Source: Bdellovibrionota bacterium (GTDB taxonomy: Bacteria; Bdellovibrionota; Bdellovibrionia; Bdellovibrionales; JAMPXM01). Taken from it: DNA of 64,000 nucleotides. Under the pieces are notes generated by a model. The model was not told the DNA's origin. It ran no database searches and worked only from the letters and a program-made list of their open reading frames with translations. The position numbers and the translations under genes are program-made. The stretch covers positions 47,388 to 111,387 of the forward strand of contig CAUJGS010000040.1 of assembly GCA_963170185.1 (NCBI GenBank), given 5' to 3'. Shown here piece by piece: positions 1 through 8,847 of the stretch. Position 1 is the stretch's first letter. Each line of letters begins with the position of its first letter.

Positions 1-429
1 TTCAGGAACAGCCTGAGTTTCCGCAACCGGAACTACAGGCGCATCCTGCATCGTCGATTCAACCTGTGGTGCCGTCGTGTCGATCACATTCGGAGTTCCC
101 GCGTCGGCTGTACCAGATTTACCGGCGTTGAAATCCGCGTCGAAATCCAGGCCCACACCCGAATCCGATCCCACCGATGGCTCGGAGCTTGTCGCTCCAA
201 AAGCCGCGCCGTCCGCAGGTGTTTCCACTGGCGTTGGTTTTTCGAAATCACCTTCACCCTCGTCGATAAACACATCGGCCGCGAAAACATTGTTCGACGT
301 CCAAGCATTGAACACCGTCGCCACGGTAAGTGCCGCAATCGCCGCCAGTAGCCAACGAACAAAAAGATGTCGCAAGGACTTCTCTAGGTTGGGTGTCGAT
401 CCAGGTGCCGATCCATGGGATTCACTCAT
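1..429 (-). CDS. Membrane-anchored hypothetical protein, 3' end cut by window
   Basis: The reading frame is open from an ATG at 429 to the window edge, so 143 codons are seen and the C-terminus is missing. A good Shine-Dalgarno (GAGGAG) sits a few bases before the ATG. Residues about 23-45 form one hydrophobic segment (LLAAIAALTVATVF), followed by an acidic stretch (DEGEGDF) and then low-complexity Pro/Ala/Thr/Glu-rich sequence typical of a periplasm-spanning linker. No catalytic domain is visible in the part present. The protein is probably anchored in the inner membrane with its bulk in the periplasm. Function is not recognised; the globular domain, if any, lies outside the window. Confidence 0.7.
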   Translation of the reverse strand, partial: MSESHGSAPGSTPNLEKSLRHLFVRWLLAAIAALTVATVFNAWTSNNVFAADVFIDEGEGDFEKPTPVETPADGAAFGATSSEPSVGSDSGVGLDFDADFNAGKSGTADAGTPNVIDTTAPQVESTMQDAPVVPVAETQAVPE

Positions 430-546
430 GTTTACTCCTCGGAAACTCATCTCTCCAAAAAACATTCCCTAGGAGTTATCGGCTTGAATTTGCTTCGAAA
501 TGAGAGCCCTCGGCCTCAGTCGAGAAAGGACTCGGCTTCGGTCTGG

Positions 547-1257
547 TCAGTTTGGAATTTCGGCAAACCACGCTCGTCTTTGAATCGCCGATTGGCGGTA
601 ACGAACATAATGTGAGGGTTTATCGATTCTCAGTTTTCGCGGGTTCGGCAAAACCGCGATGATCAACGCCGCCTCACTCGAAGTGAGCTTGCTTGCGGGT
701 TTTTTAAAGAACTTCTGGGCAGCCGCCTCGACGCCATAGACACCATTCCCGAACTCGATGACGTTGAGATAGACCTCAAGAATTCGCTTCTTCGACCAAA
801 ACATCTCGATCCAAACCGTGAACCAAGCCTCAAGCCCTTTTCGAAGCCAGTTTCTGCTGGGCCATAAAAACACATTCTTCGCGGTCTGTTGCGTGATCGT
901 GCTTGCGCCACGAATACGGCCTTTTCCTCGCTTCTCAACACGACGGTTGGCCTCCATGGCCTTCTGAATCGCATCGAAATCAAACCCGCTATGCTCAGCG
1001 AAGCGAAAATCTTCCGAGGCGATCGCCGACCTCACCACGTGCGGCGAAATCTGGTCGAGGCTCACCCAGGTTTTATCAAAGCGCGGACGTTCACCTGAAA
1101 GCACAGCTTGCGTGGCGCGGATTCCCGCCAAAGGCGTGATCAACACCGGCAGGACCGAGAACAGCAATACCGAAACAATCGAGGCCAATGCTCCAAAACA
1201 AGCCACTCGAAGAGCCCGGCGAAGCATATTCTTAAAAAGAGACCCAAACGACCGCAT
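547..1257 (-). CDS. mtgA: Monofunctional peptidoglycan glycosyltransferase
   Basis: A GT51-family enzyme that polymerises lipid II into glycan strands at the periplasmic face of the inner membrane. The 236 residues match the usual MtgA length. An N-terminal membrane anchor (about residues 20-42) is followed by all the family motifs in order: SEDFRFxxHxG with catalytic Glu82, GASTITQQ at 117-124, the KNVFLWPSRNWLRKGLEAW block and KKRILEVYLNVIEFGNGVYG with the second acidic residue near 161. There is no transpeptidase domain, so it is the monofunctional form rather than a class A PBP. It is transcribed away from the gene starting at 1460. The assignment is secure. Confidence 0.95.
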   Translation of the reverse strand: MRSFGSLFKNMLRRALRVACFGALASIVSVLLFSVLPVLITPLAGIRATQAVLSGERPRFDKTWVSLDQISPHVVRSAIASEDFRFAEHSGFDFDAIQKAMEANRRVEKRGKGRIRGASTITQQTAKNVFLWPSRNWLRKGLEAWFTVWIEMFWSKKRILEVYLNVIEFGNGVYGVEAAAQKFFKKPASKLTSSEAALIIAVLPNPRKLRIDKPSHYVRYRQSAIQRRAWFAEIPN

Positions 1258-1459
1258 AAGCAGCCGATTTTAAAGGCATGGCTCATTGCGCGCCAGTACG
1301 CCGTCTTCCCTTGGTTTTCGCTACTAGAGCGGCTTCCCTGTCTCGCAGGTTTTACAGGGAAACTGAGAATTCCCTTGGAAGCCCACCCATTCAATCTTAC
1401 CCTGATAGAATTCTGGCTTGACGCCAGGAGAGTCTAGCAAAGGAAAGAAACGCGAGACC

Positions 1460-3250
1460 GTGAAACTAACGCTCCGACCAGGCCCATCTGTCATAGCGAT
1501 CCTGACCAAGTCCGCCGAGGCGCTCAACCCTCGTCGTCTCTTTCGTCAAACCGCTGTGGGAACCGGTTCAGCCGCCAAAACGGTCATGCAGGTTTCGCGA
1601 CACGATCACCACAATCTCGAGATAAAATCGGTCGTCGAGTTCGCGCGTGAGCCGCAGAAAATCACCACCGAAGTTTTTCTTTATTTCCCCAAGAGCTTTG
1701 AAATCGGCCTTGTTGGCAAAAACGAAATGGCCAAGGACTTTCGCACAAGACTAAGACTTTCGATGCCGACTCAGCACGGTTTCGAAGATGAAAACTTCAT
1801 GACAGCGCTGTCTTATCTCAAACAAGCCAACTCTCGATTTGAACTCGAGACCTTGGCCAGCACGGCAATGGGAGTCGAAGTCCCTTCCGATCTGCGAGAA
1901 GGGGTGCTCGAAGCTTCAAAAGATCTGGCGGCCATCGTCGCCGAACGGCTAAAACGCTTTTCTCACGAACATGGCCGCGAATTTTTCGTCTCACAAAGCC
2001 TGCTCTCAACGCCGACGAGTCGCTCAAACGGCTTCGATCTGCTCGCGAAGAACCTGCAAGCCGTTCGTCGCAAAGTCGAACTCATGCGAGACGCGATGCG
2101 ATCTCGCAGCGAAGAAGGTCGACAGCTCAATAGCCTGCTCGACGAGTACACGAGTCAGCTCTACGTGCAGTACCTCGGCGCCGTTCACGTCGAACTCCAG
2201 CGCTTCGAAAGCGAGCTTCGCACCCAGTCCGATGACCCTGATCTTGAACTCAACACAGAAAACGGCTCGACCGTCGACGGCCACGCCGGTTGCGAAGCGT
2301 CCAGGCTGCGTGTTCGACAACTGCTTCTCGCCCTTCAAGAAGATGAAGCCGTGTATCGCAAAACCAAGTGTTGGTCTTTTGATTCCGAAACCGAGCTCGA
2401 GCGTGAGCGACATCTCATGCGGCTTAGCCAGCTAAAAAAGTTTTTCCAAAGCAAAACCTTTGTCGACGTCGCAAAAACTCAAGCGGCCCAAAGACTCAGT
2501 GAATCCACCGCACTTGTCGGAACGGCAATTGCCGCCATCACGGCGGCAACACTCGAACAGTTTGGACGAAAAAACGTCGCTACACTGGCGTCGCAAGGTC
2601 TGATGGTCGTTGGACTCGGTGTCATTCTCTATGTTCTTCGCGACCGCATGAAAGACTGGGCGCGCCACAAGCTGCAAGAAAAAGCGATGGTTCTGATTCC
2701 CGATTTCGAAACCATACTCGTCGCGGGAAAAAAACGTTTCGGTTTAAGTCGAGAATGGCTGCACATTCTCCCTTCCAAATCTGTGGAGGCTGAAGTCACC
2801 GAGGCACGACACACGGATGCGGTCGTCGAACGCAGTCTTCGTCTGCCCGAGGACGTTCTTTACCTAAGACGTGTCTTCTTCTTGGATGCGGGCTTCGACG
2901 CCGCCGATCAGACTCGCTCACTCCACGAAAATGTGCGCCTCAATCTTGATCGCCATTTAAAGTTTATGGACGATCCGTTTAAAGACCTCACGGATCTGGA
3001 AGCCGACGGGCGCTTCGTGCTTTCACGCTCGCATCGGGTTTATCACTTTCACATGGTCACACGCACGACCTTGCTGACCGGCCCCTACGCGCGCCCTTCA
3101 CGCCTTCGTGTTTGGAAACACGCCGTGATGGCCATTCTCGGAATGAAGCCCAAGCTTCCACCACCCGATCGCACGGAAATCGGCACCCATCGTGTGGTGC
3201 TCGACAAGTCTGGCATCGTGCGCGTCGAATCATGTTCGAATATGCCGTAG
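1460..3250 (+). CDS. Conserved hypothetical membrane protein with two adjacent helices
   Basis: The protein is about 596 residues long and not recognised. I chose the GTG at 1460, which has AAGGAAAG 12 bases upstream; an in-frame TTG at 1418 lacks a ribosome site. The first 350 residues are soluble, charged and mostly helical, with paired Arg/Glu-rich segments. Two hydrophobic segments lie at roughly 352-366 and 375-393, separated by a short basic loop, so both ends face the same side. A conserved-looking soluble tail of about 200 residues follows (DVLYLRRVFFLDAG, SHRVYHFHMVTRTTLLTGP). There is no signal peptide, which suggests both large domains are cytoplasmic. It is convergent with the phosphatase at 3256. 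Confidence 0.8.
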   Translation: MKLTLRPGPSVIAILTKSAEALNPRRLFRQTAVGTGSAAKTVMQVSRHDHHNLEIKSVVEFAREPQKITTEVFLYFPKSFEIGLVGKNEMAKDFRTRLRLSMPTQHGFEDENFMTALSYLKQANSRFELETLASTAMGVEVPSDLREGVLEASKDLAAIVAERLKRFSHEHGREFFVSQSLLSTPTSRSNGFDLLAKNLQAVRRKVELMRDAMRSRSEEGRQLNSLLDEYTSQLYVQYLGAVHVELQRFESELRTQSDDPDLELNTENGSTVDGHAGCEASRLRVRQLLLALQEDEAVYRKTKCWSFDSETELERERHLMRLSQLKKFFQSKTFVDVAKTQAAQRLSESTALVGTAIAAITAATLEQFGRKNVATLASQGLMVVGLGVILYVLRDRMKDWARHKLQEKAMVLIPDFETILVAGKKRFGLSREWLHILPSKSVEAEVTEARHTDAVVERSLRLPEDVLYLRRVFFLDAGFDAADQTRSLHENVRLNLDRHLKFMDDPFKDLTDLEADGRFVLSRSHRVYHFHMVTRTTLLTGPYARPSRLRVWKHAVMAILGMKPKLPPPDRTEIGTHRVVLDKSGIVRVESCSNMP

Positions 3251-3255
3251 GTCTG

Positions 3256-3939
3256 CTATGGGGTGAAGATGGGAGCGCGGTCGGCGGTAAGAACTCCATT
3301 TTCCAACGTAAAGAGAAAAACTGAGCCGTTGACGACGTCAATCGGCGTTTTCTCTTCCGGTAAAAGCGAATGCAGAAGTCGCCTCACAAGCCCCCCGTGC
3401 GTGGCAACCGCGATCCGGCGAAGCCCCGAGCCGTCGGAAACTTGAGATCCCATCGTCGAATGCTGCTCACGTGCGAGATCCAAAATGGCCGCGGTCGCGC
3501 GATCGCGCACATCCGCCTTCGACTCACCTTCCGGGAACCTCGCATCCCAGGTCGACTCTCCAAGCCCGATCCACTGATTCCAAATCTCTTCACCAAACTG
3601 CGTGACCAACTCTTCGCGATTGAGACCCTCTGCTTTTCCAAGATGCGTTTCGCGAAAACGCGGGTCACGACGAATCAAAGCGTGGTCTTTCAGACGAAAC
3701 GCAATCGCCGCCGTCTGCAACGCTCGCGTGAGATCGGACGAAACAAGATCTCGCTGCAAAAAGAACTCTCCGGCGCCGGCGCCTTCCCCTCCTTTTACGA
3801 AGGAGTCAAAGAACTCACGCAGAGCTTCGGCCTGTTTCAGGCCGGTGGGATTTAAAGGGATATCCGCGCTACCTTGCATCTTCCCTTGTTTATTCCAGTC
3901 GGTCTCTCCGTGCCGAAAAAGATAGAACTCGTGCTTCAT
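3256..3939 (-). CDS. Histidine phosphatase family protein (phosphoglycerate mutase-like)
   Basis: A cytoplasmic branch-1 histidine phosphatase (GpmB/CobC-like). The N-terminal LFRHGETDWN motif carries the phospho-accepting His10. An acidic ETHLGKAEG segment follows in the middle, and a VATHGG motif near the C-terminus supplies the second catalytic His. The 227 residues fit the family. An insertion rich in Gly/Ala/Glu (about residues 48-60) separates the second helix from the usual strand. Substrate cannot be told from sequence: candidates are phosphosugars, alpha-ribazole phosphate or 3-phosphoglycerate. It lies upstream of the LEA14-like gene in reverse order and shares only a short gap with the convergent gene ending at 3250. 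Confidence 0.9.
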   Translation of the reverse strand: MKHEFYLFRHGETDWNKQGKMQGSADIPLNPTGLKQAEALREFFDSFVKGGEGAGAGEFFLQRDLVSSDLTRALQTAAIAFRLKDHALIRRDPRFRETHLGKAEGLNREELVTQFGEEIWNQWIGLGESTWDARFPEGESKADVRDRATAAILDLAREQHSTMGSQVSDGSGLRRIAVATHGGLVRRLLHSLLPEEKTPIDVVNGSVFLFTLENGVLTADRAPIFTP

Positions 3940-3960
3940 GACAACATCCCCAAAAACCGA

Positions 3961-4410
3961 CTACCGAAGCTTAAGATCGCCGCCGTGATCAAACGGCAAT
4001 GTGAAAAGACCGACACGCGCCTCACCGCGAACTTTATAGGCGGCCGTACCCTTGGTGATAAGATCCATCACCGACGAGAACACTTGCGAATATTGAAATG
4101 GCACCGGAATCTCCACTCGCGATGTCGATCGCGCCTGAAGCTTGGCGATCTCTTTGACCTCGGCTTTGGCGACTTCGCGCCCGCCGATCTCAAGAGCGTA
4201 GTTGAGTTCATCCACCGTCAAAGTCACACCGTTGGGATTCGTGACATCAATGGCGATCACGGCCGTGGCGCCATCCTTTGTGGCATCTCGAACCGCTACC
4301 GAATGAAACTGCACCTGCGGTTTCTCCAACACCGATTCCACGAGACTCTGGCAACCCAAGAGACCGATGAGGCCGAAACTCAACGCCACCACGGCTAACA
4401 GCTTTCCCAT
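3961..4410 (-). CDS. LEA14-like / water-stress-type lipoprotein
   Basis: A 149-residue lipoprotein. I start it at the ATG at 4410, which is preceded by GGAGAAGAGG; the longer frame upstream has no signal peptide. The signal sequence ends in a lipobox (LIGLLGC, Cys20). The mature part is a single LEA_2/WHy domain of about 120 residues with the typical IDVTNPNGVTLTVDELNYALEIGG core, a beta-sandwich seen in desiccation-related proteins. It is probably tethered in the periplasm. Its role is unknown; bacterial homologues are linked to stress tolerance. It is divergent from the lipoprotein gene at 4596. Confidence 0.85.
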   Translation of the reverse strand: MGKLLAVVALSFGLIGLLGCQSLVESVLEKPQVQFHSVAVRDATKDGATAVIAIDVTNPNGVTLTVDELNYALEIGGREVAKAEVKEIAKLQARSTSRVEIPVPFQYSQVFSSVMDLITKGTAAYKVRGEARVGLFTLPFDHGGDLKLR

Positions 4411-4595
4411 TTTCCTCTTCTCCAAATGCCATTTTTGGCCAATTTGGGGCGCTCGCCTGACAGAACACGGCACCCTCGCCCTCACAATCTACCGCCGTCG
4501 ACCATAAATCCCAATGGATTTCGCCTCAAATAGGGGTCTCCGTCTTGCACCTTAGTGCCGGGTCGAAACTCGATTTTGATTTTTGGAGGATTACT

Positions 4596-5210
4596 ATGAA
4601 GCACATGCGAATGGCTCTCTTCACTGCTCTCTTAAGTCTCACGACCATGCAGGTCGGTTGTACGGATCGCGAAGTCGCAGCTGGTGCGGCCGGCGCGGTT
4701 ATCGGCGCAATCATTGTGGATTCTGCTCATCGCAGCCCACCACCAACACGCTCCGTTCATCGCTGTGAAGTTCGCCAACGCGAACATTGCGGTTACTACC
4801 CTGTATATGGCGGTGGCACTGTTCGCCGTTGTTCGTACCAAACAATCGACACATGCGGCGGACGTTATCGCAAAATGGGTGATAACTCGGCAGAGGCGTT
4901 GGATATCACGGATATCGCACAAATGTACCAACTCCAGCCAGAATCGGCTTCGAAGCTGATCATCGCTCTTGATCAAGCTCAGAAAGCACAAGACGACGCA
5001 TCGGCAGCAGCTGCTTGGGCACAAATCGGCGTTGACCTTCAAGAAGCACGCAGCCTTGGAAACTCTGGCTCGCTCTCTTCGGCATCGATCGATCGTATCG
5101 CTCGCACACTCGATCAAGACGTGAACGCGACGAACACAATGGTTAACGGAATCTTGGCGACAGCTCGTCAGCTGCAAGCCGAAAAGAACCAGAACCAAAA
5201 CATGAACTGA
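4596..5210 (+). CDS. Glycine-zipper lipoprotein of unknown function
   Basis: The 204-residue protein starts at the ATG at 4596, with GGAGG seven bases upstream. The signal peptide ends with a lipobox (MQVGC). Immediately after it lies a glycine-zipper-like segment (AAGAAGAVIGAIIV), common in small outer-membrane lipoproteins. A cysteine-containing loop of about 40 residues follows with four Cys in two pairs (CEVRQREHC and CSYQTIDTC), probably disulfide-bonded. The C-terminal 100 residues are helical and end in an Asn/Gln-rich tail. No enzyme motif is seen. It is followed by a strong intrinsic terminator, so it is likely monocistronic and well expressed. Confidence 0.8.
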   Translation: MKHMRMALFTALLSLTTMQVGCTDREVAAGAAGAVIGAIIVDSAHRSPPPTRSVHRCEVRQREHCGYYPVYGGGTVRRCSYQTIDTCGGRYRKMGDNSAEALDITDIAQMYQLQPESASKLIIALDQAQKAQDDASAAAAWAQIGVDLQEARSLGNSGSLSSASIDRIARTLDQDVNATNTMVNGILATARQLQAEKNQNQNMN

Positions 5211-5240
5211 TCTTAGATAAGGACCGCTACATGCTGTCCA

Positions 5241-5269
5241 CGCCCGCCGTCTTCGGCGGGCGTTTTTTT
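5241..5269 (+). terminator. Intrinsic terminator of the glycine-zipper lipoprotein gene
   Basis: A perfect 9-bp stem (CGCCCGCCG / CGGCGGGCG) with a TCTT loop is followed directly by seven T residues on the plus strand. The left side lacks a T-run for the opposite direction, so it acts on the plus-strand lipoprotein transcript; its T-run overlaps the end of the convergent receiver gene. Confidence 0.92.
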
Positions 5270-5654
5270 ATGGCGAGACCTGCCTTGTCACCTCAAGCAC
5301 ACGCGCCCGAAGTTTTTTTAAGCTAAACGGCTTAGGGATCAATTCTTCAAAGCGCAACGTCTTAGCATCTCCCTGATGCAATTCCGCATATCCAGAGAGC
5401 AGGAACACGTATGGAGGCGCCTTCGGATAGCGCTGACGAATTCGCGCAAGCAGAGAAACGCCGTCGCCTCCAGACATGCGCACATCGCTTAAAACAACTG
5501 TCGGTTGAAATTCCTCGAAGACCTCAAAGCCTTCGTCACCGCCACTGGCCGTTCGCACAGCGGCACCCATCGCCAGAAACTCCTCCGCGAGAATTTCTCG
5601 GAGTTCGGACTCGTCATCGACGATCAAGATCGAAACACCCTTAAGGCTCTGCAC
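5268..5654 (-). CDS. Single-domain response regulator receiver protein
   Basis: A 128-residue CheY-like receiver with no output domain. Acidic pocket residues Asp13-Asp14, phospho-acceptor Asp57 (VVLSDVRM), Ser87 and Lys108 (PKPF) are all in place, so it should be phosphorylated by a histidine kinase not encoded nearby. The start is GTG at 5654, with AGGGGA just upstream; the nearby ATG is out of frame. It follows the ABC substrate-binding gene by only 21 bp and is probably the last gene of the operon that begins with glutathione peroxidase. A receiver at the end of a nutrient-uptake operon is unusual and its partner is unknown. Confidence 0.92.
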   Translation of the reverse strand: MQSLKGVSILIVDDESELREILAEEFLAMGAAVRTASGGDEGFEVFEEFQPTVVLSDVRMSGGDGVSLLARIRQRYPKAPPYVFLLSGYAELHQGDAKTLRFEELIPKPFSLKKLRARVLEVTRQVSP

Positions 5655-5675
5655 CCATTCCCCTTTTTATATCCG

Positions 5676-6674
5676 CTAAATATCCGCCGGGAAATACCCG
5701 TCCGCGGAAGGGCGTTTTTCGATAACCTTCATCGAGCGCAGCTGCTCCTCGAGCTCTTGCCAGCGGGCCGCTGTCATTTTCCCGAGATCCGCCTTGTCGG
5801 CCTTTGCCGGTTCGATCAGAAGTCTTTGCGCAATCGCCATCTCCTTCATCGTCGCAAGATCGATGGAAGGATTTAGCTCATTCATTTTGGCATTGGTAAG
5901 GTCCAGAGCTTTTGGGTCGTCCAAATACAGACGCCAGCCCTGGCGAACGGTTTCCAACACGCTCTTCACCAAAGCGGGCTTCTCTTTTAAAAGCGCCCGC
6001 CGCGTGACTAAAACCGTCGTGTAAGGGTTGAACCCGCTATCAGCCACCAAGAACGTCTTCACCTTCGCACCCTGTTTTGCCGCAAGCAAAGGCTCGGAGG
6101 TGATGAAGCATTGCTGAGAGTGGTCTTTGCGTCCCAAAAAGTTAGACACTCCACCCAAGTAAGGAACAATGGAAGCTCTCATCCCCGCCGAATAGCGAGT
6201 TTGCAGATAACGCGCATAAGGCAGTCCCTTTTGCATCGCAATCGTGCCCGGGCTCTTAAAAACATCCGCCAGCGACTCAAAACCGCGATCCGAATGAGTC
6301 ATCACACCCTGGGGATTCGTTTGATACGTCGCAAACAAGGCGACGAGATCAATTCCACGCACACGAGAGACCACGATCTCATCGCCGCTGGCGAGGCCGA
6401 AATCGAACTGCCCTGAAGCGATCATCTGCACAACTGGCGTGCCCGCCCCGCCGGGTGCGATCTCAAGCTCGATACCATGTCCCTTGTCGATCTCCATGAG
6501 CGACGCCGTATAAAATCCGCCAAACTGCGGTTCCGGTTTCCAGTTGAGCGCCAGCTTCACTTTTTCCGGTGCCTTCGTCTTCGCCTGTGCGAAACATCCC
6601 ATTGAGACCGCGAGAATCGACGCGATAGTCAGAGATGATAAAAACGAACGACGCAAAACAGAACACGAAATCAT
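5676..6674 (-). CDS. ABC importer substrate-binding protein, NMT1/ThiY type
   Basis: The periplasmic binding protein of the importer encoded by the next two genes. It has a signal peptide (hydrophobic core about residues 11-30) and the NMT1/SsuA fold signature LALNWKPEPQFGGFYTA, which resembles ThiY/HMP-precursor binders, followed by GTPVVQMIASGQFDFGLASGDE. The start chosen is the ATG at 6674: it overlaps the permease TGA as ATGA and has GAGGG upstream. An earlier in-frame ATG at 6692 lies inside the permease. SMGC within the signal region could be a lipobox, so it may be a lipoprotein. Family members bind thiamine precursors, riboflavin, nitrate or sulfonates; the substrate here is open. Confidence 0.9.
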   Translation of the reverse strand: MISCSVLRRSFLSSLTIASILAVSMGCFAQAKTKAPEKVKLALNWKPEPQFGGFYTASLMEIDKGHGIELEIAPGGAGTPVVQMIASGQFDFGLASGDEIVVSRVRGIDLVALFATYQTNPQGVMTHSDRGFESLADVFKSPGTIAMQKGLPYARYLQTRYSAGMRASIVPYLGGVSNFLGRKDHSQQCFITSEPLLAAKQGAKVKTFLVADSGFNPYTTVLVTRRALLKEKPALVKSVLETVRQGWRLYLDDPKALDLTNAKMNELNPSIDLATMKEMAIAQRLLIEPAKADKADLGKMTAARWQELEEQLRSMKVIEKRPSADGYFPADI

Positions 6675-7414
6675 TTCGGAACCCTCATCCATGAACGCAA
6701 GAAGAGCTTAGACACTAGATCAATCAATCCCACGAGAGCCAATCCTAAAAAGGATGACAGAAGCACCGCTGCAAAGACTTTATCGAGCCTCTGCTGCGTT
6801 CTCGCGGCATCTACAACCTCGCCCAGACCTCCACCGGCAACAAATTCGCCAACGACCGCACCGATCACAGCCAAACCAGCCGCGATTTTTAGCCCCGTAA
6901 AAATCGACGGCATCGCCGTCGGTAGACGTAGTTTCCACAATGTTTGAAACCGAGAGGCTTTGTGCAATCGAAAGAGATCCAAAAGCATCGGGTCTGGCGC
7001 CAAGAGGCCGGCGATCGAATTGGCGATCATTGGAAAAACTGAAACGATAAACGCACTTGCCATCACCGTCGGTCGACCAAATCCGAACCAAATCACCAAC
7101 ACCGGCGCCAGCGCAATAATCGGCACCGTCTGAAAGAAAACCGCGTAAGGCAAAAACGCATGACGAAGTCTCTCCGAGAGAGAAAGCACGACGGCCGCGA
7201 AAAGACCAAGCGTTAAACTCAAAAGAAGTCCAAGCACCGCCGCGATCGTTGTCGACTCAAGACCACCCAAAAGTTCTTTGTGATCGCGAACCAGCGAAAC
7301 CAACACATCGGAAGTCGCCGGTAAGAGATAAGACGGCACAATCTCCGTTCTCACCAAAACTTCGACAACGAGACCCAGCGCTAGAAATGGAATCCAGGGT
7401 AAAAGGAAATTCAA
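6671..7414 (-). CDS. ABC importer permease (NMT1/SsuC-type)
   Basis: An inner-membrane permease of 247 residues with about six helices and the BPD_transp_1 coupling (EAA) loop in the second half (around LHKASRFQTLWKLRLPTAMPSIFTGLKIAAG), which docks on the ATPase. Its start overlaps the ATPase stop by four bases (ATGA) and its own stop overlaps the binding-protein start in the same way, so the three importer genes are translationally coupled. Length and topology match SsuC/ThiX-type permeases. Only one permease is present, so a homodimer is expected. Confidence 0.93.
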   Translation of the reverse strand: MNFLLPWIPFLALGLVVEVLVRTEIVPSYLLPATSDVLVSLVRDHKELLGGLESTTIAAVLGLLLSLTLGLFAAVVLSLSERLRHAFLPYAVFFQTVPIIALAPVLVIWFGFGRPTVMASAFIVSVFPMIANSIAGLLAPDPMLLDLFRLHKASRFQTLWKLRLPTAMPSIFTGLKIAAGLAVIGAVVGEFVAGGGLGEVVDAARTQQRLDKVFAAVLLSSFLGLALVGLIDLVSKLFLRSWMRVPK

Positions 7415-8160
7415 TTCATCTCCTCGTCCGAACGGAACAAACCTTGAAGCTCTTGTACTTCGCTTGCGTGCTCCTTTGCGAACTCGAGAGAAAATCTCTG
7501 CTTAAAGCTTCGCTCGCCAACAAGCTTCGTTGTACGGTCTGCGATGACATTTGCGGGTCGTTTCGAAAACACGATCTGGCGCTGCCCAAGATACGCCGCT
7601 TCCGACATCGAGTGAGTAACAAAGACCACCGTCATCTGAAACCCGCGCCAGTAGCTAAGAAGATCATCTTGCAGATGAAATCTTGTCACTTCATCAAGCG
7701 CCGCAAAGGGCTCATCCAGCAAAAGCAAATCCGGCTTCGTCACCAAGGCCCGAGCCAAGCTTGCGCGCATCTTCATGCCGCCAGAAAGCTCATGCGGCAC
7801 TTTGTCGAGCGACTCGCCCAAGCCCACAGAAACCAACGCCAACCGCGCTCGCTCTCGCAATTCTGAACCGCTTAAACCACCTTCTAGCTCGAGAGGCAGC
7901 ATGACATTTTCAAGCGTCGTCCGCCACGGCAGCAGCTGTGGTTCCTGAAAAACATAAGAAACCCGAGCATCCGATGTTCGTACGCTACCTGTGTCGGGGG
8001 TCTCAAGACCCGCGATCATTCGCAAGAGGGTGGACTTGCCGCAGCCACTTGGTCCCAGCAAACACAGAAATTGCCCCTTGGGAATTCTCAAGTCCAACGA
8101 CCGGACAACAACCCCGGTCTTGGGAAACGACTTCTGCGCGCGCTCGATCTCTACGAGCAC
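7411..8160 (-). CDS. ABC importer ATP-binding protein (NMT1/SsuB-type)
   Basis: A 249-residue cytoplasmic ATPase. Walker A (GPSGCGKST, about residues 36-44), Q-loop (FQEPQLLPW), ABC signature (LSGGMKMRASLARAL), Walker B (LLLLDEPFAALD) and the H-loop (VTHSMSEA) are all intact. The QEPQLLPWRTTLENV segment is typical of the nitrate/sulfonate/thiamine-precursor uptake branch. It starts ten bases inside the end of the glutathione peroxidase gene and overlaps the permease start by four bases, so it belongs to a tightly coupled operon. Confidence 0.95.
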   Translation of the reverse strand: MLVEIERAQKSFPKTGVVVRSLDLRIPKGQFLCLLGPSGCGKSTLLRMIAGLETPDTGSVRTSDARVSYVFQEPQLLPWRTTLENVMLPLELEGGLSGSELRERARLALVSVGLGESLDKVPHELSGGMKMRASLARALVTKPDLLLLDEPFAALDEVTRFHLQDDLLSYWRGFQMTVVFVTHSMSEAAYLGQRQIVFSKRPANVIADRTTKLVGERSFKQRFSLEFAKEHASEVQELQGLFRSDEEMN

Positions 8161-8798
8161 GTCGCCGAATCCTTGCCCTTTTCGGGGGTCTTTTCTTGTA
8201 GGCGCGATTCAATCAACTTCGTCACTTCGGCCGCCGACGGCTTCACCCGTGACTTAAACCGTCCCACCAGTTGTCCGTTGCGATCGATGACGAACTTTTC
8301 GAAATTCCAAGAAACCGATCCCGTCATCTTCGGATTGGCATCCGTCGTAAGATAACGAAACACCGGCTGAATCGCGTCGCCCTTCACCGGGCCCTTTTCG
8401 AAAAGCGGGAACTTGGTGTTGAAGTTCGTTTCGCAAAAATCCTTGATGTCCTTGTTGCTGCCCGGCTCTTGCCCCAGGAAATCGTTCGACGGAAAGGCTA
8501 GAACCATGAACCCCTTGTCTTGATATTTCGCGTAAATGTCCTGCAGGTCTTTGTACTGCGAGGTGAAACCACAGCGAGACGCCGTGTTGACCACCATCAA
8601 AACCTTGCCCTTGTAATCCGCCAGTTTTACCGGAGAACCATCGATGCTCTTCACTTCGAAGTCGTAAAGTGACTTCTGTTTTTCCGTGCTCGCACCTTTG
8701 ATCAGATCAGCACCACAGGTCGCATCGCCAGCGGCTTGCGCTGTCGCGCTAAACAATGTTGCGGAAAGCATTAGAACCGAAATCTTTAAAAGACTCAT
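8151..8798 (-). CDS. Secreted glutathione peroxidase family protein
   Basis: A thiol peroxidase of the GPx family that reduces H2O2 or lipid hydroperoxides. An N-terminal signal peptide (cut near AQA-AG) puts it in the periplasm. The conserved tetrad is visible: Cys in NTASRCGFTSQY, Gln in FPSNDFLGQEPG and Trp/Asn in SWNFEKFVID. It is the Cys, not selenocysteine, form and probably uses thioredoxin-like reductants. The ATG at 8798 has AAGGGG six bases upstream; the ATG three bases earlier is too close to it. It is the first gene of the overlapping ABC-importer operon, and a periplasmic peroxidase beside an importer hints at a redox-sensitive substrate (inference). Confidence 0.92.
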   Translation of the reverse strand: MSLLKISVLMLSATLFSATAQAAGDATCGADLIKGASTEKQKSLYDFEVKSIDGSPVKLADYKGKVLMVVNTASRCGFTSQYKDLQDIYAKYQDKGFMVLAFPSNDFLGQEPGSNKDIKDFCETNFNTKFPLFEKGPVKGDAIQPVFRYLTTDANPKMTGSVSWNFEKFVIDRNGQLVGRFKSRVKPSAAEVTKLIESRLQEKTPEKGKDSATCS

Positions 8799-8847
8799 CA
8801 TAGACCCCTTGTGTGGAGATCTATGAGTTTAGCAAAGCCAGATGGGA

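Noticed and set aside
5241..5269. Terminator acting also for the receiver gene on the minus strand
   Set aside because: The T-run exists only on the plus side; the minus-side flank is GTGGACAG.
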